From assembly GCA_004519485.1 (NCBI GenBank), contig CP038116.1, positions 744,001-808,000 on the forward strand: DNA of 64,000 nucleotides. Direction: 5' to 3'. Origin of the DNA: Nannochloropsis oceanica. Taxonomy: Eukaryota > Sar > Eustigmatophyceae > Eustigmatales > Monodopsidaceae. Shown piece after piece: positions 1 to 10,500 of this stretch; the first letter of the stretch is position 1; each line of letters opens with the position of its first letter. Under the pieces are notes generated by a model. That model did not search any database and was not told the origin of the DNA. It worked only from the letters and a program-made list of their open reading frames with translations. Made by a program: the position numbers and the translations under genes.

Positions 1-114
1 TAGGCCATACACACTCAGACACACATCCTCCCATACCGGGTCTCACCCAACTCCCTTTCGTTCCACCCCTCCACAGCAAGACACGCTACCCATCATCCAC
101 AAGCTACATATACA

Positions 115-2188
115 ATGGCTCGTCTGTTTCGTTCCGCGGTCGCTCTGGCCATATTCGCCTTTGCTGGCCTCGCCACTGCCGAGAGCCCCATGCGCCGCAG
201 GCAGGTAAAGAAAAAGAGGGACAAGGAGGAAGGGAATAGGAACGGAGGAAGATAGAAATGCATGTCATTAAAGACGATTTGTTTTGACACGCTGGCGTCA
301 TCAGGAACTGTATTAAATCAGGCGTTATTTGGGTGAGATGCATATGTACACTCACCGAAATCTTCCTTCTCCCTCTCTGCCCTCCTCTTTCCTGCCTGCT
401 CGTTCGCTCGTCTAAGACATTCATCAAAAACGGGCTCTTCTCTCAGGTGCCGTGCCCTAGAAGGACGGACATCCATCGCACCGACAATCCCATTCACTCC
501 TCTTCCTCCGTCCCTCCCATTCTCTCTTCCATAGCAAATGACCACCGGTGCCCTGAAGGACATGCTCCCCGCCTACAAGCCCGACGCCGAGCTCACCATG
601 ATGCAGGTAGGAGGATGACGTAGAAATGCAGTCGGAAGGTGAAACGATATCCTGTCTGTGGAGAGCCCTGTCAAACATCGCCTTATTATTGAATGAATGT
701 AGAAAAGCTCACGCCTGTCGTTTCTCTCCACCTCCCTTCTTTCATACGTAGGACGCCTGGCGCAACGGCCTGGATGTCATGTCCGTGTTCACGAGCAACT
801 TCCAGTCGGAGGGGATGAAGGTAAGTGGAACGGAGGTGGGTCCTCTTCTAGACCGCGCCGAGATTCGGCAACACCTCTCTCATGAAATGACTTCCTCCCT
901 CCGTCGCCTTAGGCCGTCCTCGACAACGCCGAGATCCAGCACACGATCATGGAGAAGCTGCCCCTCCTCGCGGCCTTCGACGGTTTCAAGCAGATCACCG
1001 GCCGCCGCCTTGATGCCGAAGGGGTAAGGAAATAGAATGAGGGAGGAAATCGTTCTGGTCTGATTCCTTCTCAAGAAATATACATGCGTCCAGCTTACAC
1101 CCACCCTCCCTCCCATCCCTCCCTCCTCCCTCCCTCCCCTAGACCAAGGCGGGCTTTGCCGCTGGCATCAATGCGATGATGACTGCCTTGCCTGACATGC
1201 TCAAGACCATGAAGGACCCCACCATCTCCACCCGCGTCTTGTCCGAGTTGCTGGCCGACGACGCCGACGGCTTCAGTGTATGGAGGGAGGGAGGGAGGAA
1301 GGGGTGACACGAATCTTGAGAGATTTCTAGTTCTACTGGCCGTGGCTGCCTCTCCCCTTTGCGAGAGAAGATGTTGATTTCTTGATGTTTTGGACTCTTT
1401 GGTCTTTTCCGTAGGAGCTGGATACCACCAGTCCCTTGTAAATGTATGGACGCCACCCTTTTATGTGTGTGTTCATCTCTCTTTTTTATCCTCTGCCATT
1501 CCTGCTTTTTCTCCTCACAGGAGGTCTTCAACGACGCCTCCTCGGGCGACAAGGAGGCCATGGCCAAGGTCGAGGCTGCGGTCAACGAGAAGCTCTTCCC
1601 CGGCATTAACACCAGCGCGCTCAAGGTAAGCAACAAAACCTTCAGACACGGGGGAGGGAGGGAGAAAGTTGTGTCGACTCATGTTTCCAATACCCGTTGA
1701 ATATCGTCGAGGCCTGAGGCATGAAATGAAAGTACAGAAAGACCGTGTGCGCTGTGTGTATGGGGAGGCATTACCTTTATCATCACTACTCTCGTCCTTT
1801 TTGCAATGAAGAAAATAGGATGAAGAAAGCTTGTTCTAGCTACCCCGTCCCTTACGCCTCTCATTCCTCCGCCTTATTCCTTCTCCCTTCCCACCACAGG
1901 CCGTGTCCGAAGGCAACCCCCTCAAGTCCCTTCTCGACAACAAGGAGGTACGAGGAAGAGAGGAAGAAAAGAAGGGGAACTGGAGAAGACTGTCTTTATT
2001 TTCCATTTAATCACTCAAAACAATCACGTGCTGATCCCTCCCTCCCTCCCTCTTCCTCCTCCCAGGTCATGCGCCTCATCGACTCTGATCCAGTCACGTC
2101 CATGGCCCTCCGCGCGAACTCCCCCGAAGAGATGGATGAATTTGTAAAGAATTACGCCGCCAACCGCCGCTTCCGATTCTGTGCGTAG
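115..2188 (+). CDS. secreted or ER-targeted protein of unknown family, 8 exons, 250 aa
   Basis: Eight exons can be joined with consensus GT..AG borders and no frame break: 115-204, 535-606, 752-820, 913-1023, 1143-1277, 1521-1625, 1900-1947 and 2066-2188. Every intron is phase 0 and the product is 250 aa. Residues 1-20 (MARLFRSAVALAIFAFAGLA) form a classical signal peptide, with a likely cut after ATA. The mature part is mostly amphipathic helix with many acidic and Leu/Met residues, for example DAWRNGLDVMSVF and TKAGFAAGINAMM. I see no catalytic motif, cysteine pattern or second membrane segment, and I do not recognise the family. It could be a secreted, ER-lumenal or vacuolar protein; plastid targeting is less likely because no Phe follows the cleavage site. 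The last codons may splice to a further exon near 2301, but every option stops within a few residues. Confidence 0.8.
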
Positions 2189-3259
2189 TCTTTTTTCCTG
2201 CCCACCTTCCTCCTCTCCCTCCCTTCCTTTTCTTTTCGGCTTGTCTACCGTCGGCTCACCTGCCCTCCATGTCTTTCTCGCTCTTTCCCTCCAACCACAG
2301 AAACTCGTGAACGAGGGCCACGAGAATGGGAAGAGATGGAGGGAGAGATGGCTCTGTGATGGAGCGTGCCGATGGACGGCACCCACTCCTGTGTATTTTA
2401 TGAGGGCAAGCAGGAAGGGAGGGAGGGAAAGACAAGACCATGTACCATCATTTCCTAACGTTTTGATTTGTACGTTCGTGGATGGAGGGTGCTCGGACGG
2501 GGGGAGGGAGGATGAGGCGGAGGGCTGGCTAATTGTGACGTGTCACTCACTACTCAAACAGTACGATTACGATGGAAAGGCGACCGGACGGAGGGAGGGA
2601 GGGACGGAGAGAAGAGGAGCTATGGACCATGACAGCGGGAAGGATGGAGGGAGGGACGGAGGATTGCGTCTCTAGTAGGCGCATCAACGCGTGCTCTCCC
2701 TTTTCCTCCTCTGCCTCTTTCCGTTTCAGAATCTCTTGTCCTGCGCTTCTTTATGTGATAAATAAATTTCGATACAATTACGTACATACGTCTATATATT
2801 TATAATGTGCGCTCAGGGAGGGAGGGAGGGAGAAAGTGTCCGCTGGCCTCTTGCTCGGTCTCCTTGTGAGACGGGAGGGAGGTCGGCGTGTCGGCCACTG
2901 GCGAAGGCGAAAGAGGGAGGAGTAAGACGGAAAGGATCAAAGAAACAAGGGATAGTGAGAGTACACACACACACGCGCGCTGATTTCTATAGTGGCTCTG
3001 GCTGCGAGAAAACGACACGGTCTGTCGATCTTTGATTTGTCACAGCCGTTGTTGCTGCTGCGACTTTTTCCTAATTCCTTCCGGAACGGCCTCTGGGGCC
3101 TGTTGGGGTTTCTTTTTCTTTAAGGGGGAGGCTCCTTCTCAATAAGGCTTAAAGGCGTGAATGGAAAATATCTTCCTTCTTCCCACCTCCTCACTCTTCC
3201 CTCCATCCTCCTACTCTCCCTCCCCCTCTGCTGTGGGGGATACGAAATGTTACCTTGAC
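2189..3259. other. convergent intergenic region
   Basis: This is the 3' flank shared by the secreted-protein gene and the minus-strand cupin gene. It holds G-rich GGGAGG stretches (2415-2430, 2590-2660, 2815-2832) and an AT-rich patch at 2750-2805 with AATAAA-like hexamers, which suits 3'-end formation of the plus-strand transcript. I see no coding exon. Confidence 0.6.
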
Positions 3260-4451
3260 TCAATGGAATGTGTAGCGCTTGTTGATCGCCTCAGTCACGT
3301 CCCTGGTCGACGGGGGGAGGGTAAGGGGGGAGGGGGCAGGATGCAAGCTTTTCACAAATTGAATTCGCAGGCATCAGGCGATAATGCGCCAAATGCTATT
3401 CCCCTCCCTCCCTCCCTCCCTCCCTCCCTCCCTCCCTCCCTCCCTCCTCACGCACCAGACACAGCTCATGCCTTCGGGGAAGGTCACCAGATCTCCTTTA
3501 CCCACAGTAACTGCCTTCCCCCCGCTGGTGGGAGTCACCGTCACCCTGCCCTGAAGGATGTAGCTGGGGAGGAGGGAGCGAGGGGAGGGAGCGAGGGAGG
3601 GAGGAGATTGCGTCAAGGAGGAAGGGAACGTAGAACCATCGACTCAGAGAAAAAAAGACTCATTTACCATGTCTCGGCATCCCCGTAGCTCCAGGGAAAT
3701 TTGCTGACGTCGCAGCCCCATGTGGGCCAGCTGTTGACGCCCTGTAGAAAAGGAAGGGAAGGAGGGAGGAATGGAGGGAGGGAAGGAGGAAGGGAAGAAG
3801 GGAAGCGAAAATCGAGTCAATGAATCAATAATGACGAAGCCATACCGAGATTACGCTATTTGCGGTGCGGATCAGTCTATTCACACTCTACACGGCAGGC
3901 AGTGGCTAGATATGCATTGGAGATGAACAAGCAGCCTCTCTGGGAAAATATCTCTCTGTAATCCATCTCAGCGAAGGCACAATGGCAACAATTCCTCATC
4001 TTCCCGACCATCCTTCCCGTTGATCTTACCATTCTTGTCAAGGTTGCCTCGTCAGGTTGGGAAACGACCTTAATCTCGCTCATACTGCTGCTGTCACTGC
4101 TGATGGAAGCAAATGTGTTCTTGTGGGTAGAGAGCATGAAAAGGAGGAAAAGAGGGTTAGAAGGATGAGACGCGTACATGGGAAAGGCACTGCTTTGAGA
4201 CTGACTCAATGCAGAGGGATGAGCGCGACAATTTTATGTCCGGAGGTAGGAAGGTCACGATCATACAGGGAGGGGGAGGATTTGAGGTAGGGTTGGAGGC
4301 CGGGACGTACAATTTGTTGTCGTTGGAAGTTCTTGCTATTCGCACAGCAAGTCAAGGAATCCGGCGCAGTTGACAACAGAAAAGTCGCGGCGGGAGCGAC
4401 AAACGTGATCAGGACAAGAAAAAGGAAGAGGCTGTAGCTGCGAGGGTGCAT
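3260..4451 (-). CDS. cupin_3 (DUF861-type) domain protein with plastid-type presequence
   Basis: Read on the minus strand, the start at 4451 gives MHPRSYSLFLFLVLITFVAPAA followed by TFLLS. That is a signal peptide with a nearby Phe, resembling the bipartite plastid signal of complex algae. Later exons near 4130-4030 (SMSEIKVVSQPDEATL), 3742-3668 (GVNSWPTWGCDVSKFPW), 3570-3475 and 3303-3260 join in frame. The core reads AETCYILQGRVTVTP, then VTVGKGDLVTFPEGMSCVW, then DVTEAINKRYTFH and stop. This is the typical compact single beta-barrel cupin_3 pattern (E-x-C-Y-I-L-x-G-R-V, then G-D-L-V-x-F-P-x-G-x-S-C-x-W). Cupin_3 members include ureidoglycolate-related enzymes and many plant proteins of unknown role; the substrate is not known. 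Exon borders are well supported in the cupin core and less certain in the linker. The gene is divergent from the exonuclease gene. Confidence 0.8.
3402..3448. repeat. (CCCT)n tract in the last cupin intron
   Basis: A near-perfect run of CCCT units, reading GGGA on the sense (minus) strand. It lies just downstream of the donor of the intron that splits the cupin core from its last exon. Confidence 0.9.
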
Positions 4452-4805
4452 GTGTTGATAGCGGAAAGACAAGAAAGCCTGTGTGCGTGGGTCCAGAATA
4501 AGGGGAGGTCAATGATTCGTTGTCTCTTTGCGCTTTTTTGTCACCGCATGTGCCGCTGGTCGGCCTCATCCACGCACACCGCTGACCATCAACTCCTCCC
4601 TAGTGTTCGTGCTGTTAATCTTGCGTGGAGGGCATTCACACGTGAGTCAACGGGTCAACAGATTGGCGAACATCGCCCATGACGATGGACGCATACCGAC
4701 ACCACTGCCCTGTAACTCACGCAATACACAGGACGGGATCAAAAGCTTGCGAGTGATACAGCTGACGGCATCTAAAAAGATGCTGTAATTGCTCTGCTAC
4801 CACCT
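4452..4805. promoter_or_regulatory. divergent promoter region, cupin / exonuclease
   Basis: This 350 bp interval separates the cupin start (minus) from the first possible ATG of the exonuclease gene (plus), so both promoters must lie here or overlap it. I see no TATA box or repeated operator that I can name. Confidence 0.4.
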
Positions 4806-4827
4806 ATGCAGCAGCAGCAGCAGCAGC

Positions 4828-4873
<46 letters not shown>

Positions 4874-4875
4874 GC
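4806..4875 (+). repeat. CAG microsatellite (possible poly-Gln start of the exonuclease)
   Basis: About twenty CAG units with two CGG interruptions follow an ATG at 4806. Read in frame this is Met then poly-Gln. The ORF runs into a good GTAAGT donor at 4888, but that donor's phase does not match the first well-supported downstream exon. The tract may therefore be 5' UTR rather than coding. Confidence 0.75.
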
Positions 4876-6670
4876 AACAAGGGACTGTGTAAGTTGCCTC
4901 TCGAGGTCCTCCTTTTCTCTCAACTCCTCCCTCCCCCCTTCATTCAAGAGCCCACACACTCCCTACACATTCGTCCAGGCCCGCCAAGAAACGACGCCTC
5001 CTCCCCGCCTCCCTCTTATCCTCTTCTACCCCCTACTCCCCTTCCTCTTCCTCCTTCGTCCCCTCTTCCTCCTCCTTCTCCTCTCGCCAGACCTCTTCCT
5101 TTCCATTTTGTAATTACAAGGGCAAGATCGTCTACGTCAGCGATGACCGGCAGGGGGAGGCATTTGAGCACCATGAGATACTGGTTCGAATGCTAGAACA
5201 GGCAAGGATAAAGAGAGCGAGGAAAGGAGGGGGGGAAATAGTACACCGCGCGGACTATCTCACTTAATCTCCCTCTGCTTGCTCTTCTCAACCCTTCCCC
5301 TCTCCCTTCCAGGCTACTCTTCACCCCTCTATCCCTGATTCAGTCGCTGTAGACATTGAATGGACAGTCACCTTCCAGCGCAACGAGGCTACCGGAAAGA
5401 CGGCCTTGCTCCAACTCTGTGTTTGGGAGCAGAAGGAAGAAAGCCTGAATACGATAGGGCAAGAGATAGGAACGGTGCAGCCATCTGCCGTTGAAACAGC
5501 AGCAGCAGCAGCAGCAGCAGCAGATGTCTCGCCTGCTGCGCTTACGGCTGTCTCCATTACGACCGGAGGAGGTAGCCTTCTGCAGCTAAAGCAAAGTGCC
5601 CCTCCGTCCATCCCTTCCTCCCTCCCGCCCTGTTCCTCGTCCTACCTCGTCTTCCTATTCCACCTCTTCCACCTTTATCGCTTGCCGCCTGTGCTGCTGC
5701 GTCTGCTCTGCCACGGAGGAATCCGCAAGGTTCAAAGGAAGCTCGGATAGGAGGGAGGGAGGTTGAAACTCCTCATTTTCTCTCCGCTGGACATGTATAT
5801 TCCATCAGCTACCTCATGTTGATGCGTCACCACTCAACCCCTCCACCCTTCCCCACATCCCTCCCTGCCCCCCCTTTGTAGGTGGGAGTGAATATCCTGC
5901 ACGACATGCACAAGCTGGGCCGGGACTGGGGCGAGGAGATCCAGAGGGAGGGTGGCCTCAGGGGATTCGTGGAGGTAAGGGAGGGAAGGAGGGAGAGAGG
6001 AATGAACGGAGGGTCAGGATGACGGGTGTATGTGAACCTGCAGTAGCCGCCTCTTGTCTTCACCCTTGCTTTTTTCACATGTTACCTTCTCCCTTCCTCC
6101 CCCCTCTCCCTCCTCGACCCCACAAGCTTTCCGATCTCGCCAACCACCTCTCTTTCCAGACCTCCGTCCTTCCCTCCCTCGCCCCCACCAGCAGCAGTGG
6201 CAAGTGGAGCTTGGAACATCTGTGTATCGTTTTCCTCCAACGACAATTGTACAAGCCCGAACGCATTCGAAAAGGAGAGTGGGAGAAACGCCCGCTGGCA
6301 CACGAGAAGATGTAAATCCTTGCTCTCCCTCCCTCCCTCCCTCCCTCCCTCCAGTTGATCTCACATTCATCTAATGTCTCCCTGCTTCACTTCCTCCCCC
6401 AGGGCCTACGCGGCCAACGACGTCTATGCTACTCTCCGCGTCTATCAAGCTCTCCTTCCGTCCCTCCTGCTGTCCCTCCTTCCGTCCCTCCTTCCCTCCG
6501 TGGCTACTCTCACCTACCTGGCTCCTTCCCCCTCCACCTCCTCCTCCGCCTGCCCTCTCCCTCCTTCCCTCCCCTCCAAACAAACACAAAACCCCCCATT
6601 TAAATTCCCAGAAGTAACGGCTGCGGCAGGCAGGGAAAAGGGAAATCCAAGCCAAGCTAAATTTAATTAA
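4806..6670 (+). CDS. WRN-like 3'-5' exonuclease domain protein
   Basis: The DnaQ-like/RNase D family exonuclease fold is visible across several exons. After a leader exon (KIVYVSDDRQGEAFEHHEIL, 5129-5210) comes motif Exo I, VAVDIEWTVTF, at about 5340, with the paired Asp and Glu. KTALLQLCV follows, then a low-complexity insert containing poly-Ala (5500-5525), then YLVFLFHLFHLYRLPP. Exo II is VGVNILHDMHKLGRDW (5882 on) and Exo III is MAYAANDVYATLRVY (about 6400). All four catalytic acids are present, so the enzyme should be active on DNA or RNA 3' ends. No helicase domain follows, so this is a stand-alone exonuclease like plant WEX or animal EXD2 proteins rather than a RecQ. The acceptor at 5881 and the split ATG codon across the 6311 junction fix the frame. 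The 5' end is uncertain: 4806 is the furthest plausible ATG. The C-terminal tail after the domain is low complexity and ends at 6670. Confidence 0.78.
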
Positions 6671-7538
6671 CAAAGTCAGGCTTAATCTGATAAAAATGAT
6701 CACAATCAAGCTTTCTTCTTCCGAGATCAAAGAGAATTGCGAAAGCGATGTTCGATATTATGGCGCGCATGCCCAATAGGCGCACTGTGGACAATTAGAG
6801 AACCAATCAAACGCCCATTAGGGTGATCAAAGGTACATTAACGAAATCAAACAACATAAGAGTACGACAACACCCATTAGGATTGTCAAACCAAGCAACG
6901 ACTGTAGATTTAAAAAGGAAGCGACAAAAGTGTAAATGTGGTCGACAACTATTTATTCATTCACAGAGCTCCTAGGTCTTCTTTCTTTCTCCCCTCAGCC
7001 CCCACTATCCAGGAGCATCCTCGCACGTCCGTCCCGTCCTTGCCATCGCTCTCTTCCTTCTCCTGGCCTTCCAACCATCCTTCCTCTCCCTCACTGTCAC
7101 CACCTACTTTTTCTCCTCCTTCGTCTTCTTTCTTTCTCCCTCTCTTTGTTTAATTTCCTTCATCATTTACTCTACTGTTGGAGTGTGAGAGCAGCGCGAG
7201 GCCATAGGCCACACACACAGTCACAGACACATTTGAGAATGTATCATCACGGCGAGCCACACCCCCACATTTAACCTCCCACCCTCCTGTCCCCCCCCCC
7301 CCGACCTCGCCCTCCCACCTCCGCCTCTGCAGTCAAGGCCTCTCCTCTTCCTCTTCCCTTTGCTTCCTGTCTTTCGCTTCTCCCATTCACGCATTTTCCT
7401 CTCCTCGCCCTCCTCATCCTCCTCCTCCATCTCTTCATACACGCCCCTATCCACACCAAGCGTATCGACACCCGACTGTACATGAATCCCTCCCTCCCTC
7501 CCTCCCTCCCTCCCTCCCTCCCTCCCTCCCTCCTTTGC
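6671..7538. other. convergent intergenic region with AT-rich start
   Basis: This is the 3' flank of the exonuclease (plus) and the F-box gene (minus). The first 270 bp are clearly AT-richer than the surroundings and repeat a short motif: CCCATTAGG followed by a TCAAA-containing stretch occurs near 6812 and 6871. The rest is pyrimidine-rich, ending in a long CCCT tract at 7488-7532. I see no gene. Confidence 0.55.
7488..7532. repeat. (CCCT)n tract just downstream of the F-box gene
   Basis: Eleven or so tandem CCCT units. It sits seven bases beyond the stop codon of the minus-strand gene, so it lies in that gene's 3' UTR as a GGGA run. Confidence 0.9.
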
Positions 7539-10500
7539 TTAAAAGCTCCACTTTCGCTGTCGGTTTCTATATGTGACGCTCAGGTCGTCCACCCCCGGCT
7601 CGCATCTGGAGGGAGGGGGGGACGGAGGGAGGGATTAGAATCGTAAAGCAAGATGGGGAGGAGGGAAAAGAGAAAGGGAGGGAGGGAGGGAGGGAGGGAG
7701 GGAGGGAGGGAGGGAGGGAAGGCGGGCATACCGTTCGCAAGGGGGAGTGGACCAGGCAATGGAGAGGTCCTCGGGATCCACGCTAAACCTACAAGGAGGG
7801 AGGGACGGAGGGAGGGACGGAGGGAGGGGTGGGATGGATGCGAGAAGGGAAATGAGGATCAAAGACAAGACAAGAAAGAGTAAGTAAAGTAATGGAAGGG
7901 AGGGAGGGAGGGAGGGAGAGAGAGAGGGGGAGGGAGAAGGACGTACTTGAGGCAGTAGTCGGTGGGGAAGATTTTCATTAGCTCCTCCCACTCCTCCACA
8001 GACAATATCTCACAAACCACGCCTGAGCGCCCGTTGAGCGAGGACAGGACACCCTGGGAGAAGGGAGGGCAGGAGGGCGGGAGGGGGACAAGGAGGAAAG
8101 AGAGTGTGAGAGGAGATCGGATCGGAGACCGTGAGCATGGAAGACGATGACAACGAGACCGCATTACTCTACTCTTCCTCCCTCCCTCCCTCCCTCCCTC
8201 CCTCCCTCCCTCCCTCCCTCCCTACTCGCCTTCTTCTCCCCGTCCAGGAAGGAGGAGATGTGAGGGGGAATGAGAGGGAAACCGTGGGCCTCACAGAGGA
8301 GGAGGGAGAGGTCCGGCGCCCGAGGACGAGGGGCCTTGGGGTCACTGGAGGAGGGAGGGAGGGAAGGGTGGTGGTGAGGGAGGGAGGGCGGGAGGGCGGG
8401 AGGAAAGGAGGGAGGGGAGGTGAGCACAGACGTTGGAGGGATGCTTCCGGAAAGGAAAGTAGGGAGGGAAGGAGAGTAGGGAAAGAAGGAATGGGGGTGG
8501 GTAGCGTGCGAATATTTTGAGAAAAGGAGGGAAGAAAAGGAGGGAAGAAAAAGAGGGAAGAAAGGGAGGGAGGAAAAAGAGGGAAGAAAGGGAGAAAAGG
8601 AAGGGAGGCATAAACGAGAAAAGGAGGACGAAGAGGGCGGGAGGGAGGGCGGGAGGGAGGGAGGAAGGGACGCACCGGATGTAGTTCCGCCAGGTCGTGA
8701 GCCAGCAGCGGGGGAGCAGATGGTAGAGGCCGGGATCGAGGGGAGGGAGGAAGGCAGGAGCAGCCGCAAGAGCCGCAGAGGGAGCAGGAGCGGCGGAAGA
8801 GGAGGACGTGGAGGCCGTGGGGGGGGGGGCGGCGGCGGCAAAGGAGGAAGGGGGACAGCCTGGATGGGTGAGAGGAGACCGAAGGGGACTCAGGACGAGA
8901 GGCCCCAGAAAACGCTCTCATGCATCGAATGGAGTCACTCCTTCCCTCTCTCCCCCCCTTCCTACCTTCCTCCCTCCCTCCCTCCCTCCCTCCCTCCCTC
9001 CCTCCCTCCTACCTGTCCTTCGCGCAAAAAGCGTGGTGAGTGAGGGGGAGGCCGCCAGCTCCGCGTCTCGGGCCTTTCGCTCCTCTTCCAGGCGCTCTTT
9101 TTCTTCCCTGAGAGGGAGAGAGGGAGAAAGAGAGGGAGGGGGAGGCACGTCGAAGAAGATGTAAGAAGGACCAACATTGGATGACGGGAAGGAGGGAGGG
9201 AGGGAGGGAGGACATTACCTGTCCTTGCGGCTGCATTGTGGACACTCGGAGGTGGTGGCGACTTTGAAGGCCTTGCCCTCGGGATAAAACCGACGCAGGG
9301 CCTACAGGGGCAGGACGAAGGGAGGCAGAGAGGGAGGGAGGAAGGGAGGGAAGGCTCTGAGTGAACGCAACTTGAATTTGAACAGAACGACATAGGGGAG
9401 GTTTGAGGGAGGGAGGGAGGGAGGAACGGCTGATCCGGAGCCAGCTCCTCGAAAGTAAGAGCATGGATGCCAGCCTCCGCAGCCCCAAACACTAGATCCC
9501 TCCCTCCCTCCCTCCCTCCCTCCCTCCCTCCCTCCCTCACCCTCCAGGCCCGTTTTTCGATGGTCTTTCGCCGGCCCATCAGGAGGCCGCTGCCCGAGAG
9601 GGAGAGGGGGCAGGAGGAGGCAGGGGAGGAGGAGGAGGAGGAGGAGGAGGAGGAGGGAGGCGGGTGGGAAGGAGGGGAGGAGGCGTAGGGGGAGGGGGAG
9701 GAGGAGGGCTGGCGTTGGAGGGGCCTGTGAAGCGTGGAGGAGGGAATAAGAAGGAGGTCGTCCAGAGAAGGAGGGAGGGAGGGGGAGGGAGGGGAGGAAG
9801 AAGAAAGGAGGGAGGGGGGAGGCCAGGAAAGAGGGAGGGAAGGAGGGAGGGGGTGCACATACATGAGGCTTCCGTGGATGCACGTGATGTCGGCATTGAC
9901 CTCGCTCCAGGGAACGGATACCTGGAGGGGGAGGGAGGGAGGGAGGGAGGAAAAGAAGGAGGGAGGGAGGAAAAACATGAAAGAGGTAAGTGCAGGGGGG
10001 GAGGGAGGAGGAAAAATAGATTATTTTTGGGACGCACCTCACTCTCGCGTCGTTCCCTGCTGTTTCTCCGCCGGGCCGCCACCGGCTTGTCTTTCTCCCC
10101 TCCCTCCCTCCCCCCCTGCTGCTGCTGCTGCTGCTGGAGAAGGGCAGCCTTCCGTCGGGCCGAGAGGGCTTCAGCGAAACTGGAGAGGGAGGGAGGGAGG
10201 GAGGGAGGGAGGGAGGGAGGGAGGGAAGGAGGGAGGGAGGGAGGGAGGGAGGGAGGGAGGACTCAGCGGGTAAAGGGAAGGAAGGAGGGAAGGAAGGGGG
10301 CAGGAGGGAGGGAGAGAAGGAGGAAGTGAAGGAGGGAGGGGACCTACCGTCTGTGGTTGGAGAGCCAGGCCTTAGAAACGTAGTACCCGCCGGCGAGGGG
10401 CTCGGGGAGGGAGAGGAGGCGGTGCACGTGTTGGATCTCTTGGAACCTGGGGCGAGGGAGGGAGGGAGGGAGGGAGGGAGGGAGGGAGGGGTCAGAAAAG

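Noticed and set aside
5178-5196. GGTTCGAAT motif resembling a tRNA T-loop
   Set aside because: It lies inside the exonuclease coding exon (EILVRMLEQ) and there is no matching acceptor stem or anticodon arm.
10184-10262. Regularly spaced GGGAGG units resembling an array of short repeats
   Set aside because: Simple tandem repeat without unique spacers, in a spliced eukaryotic gene; not a CRISPR array.
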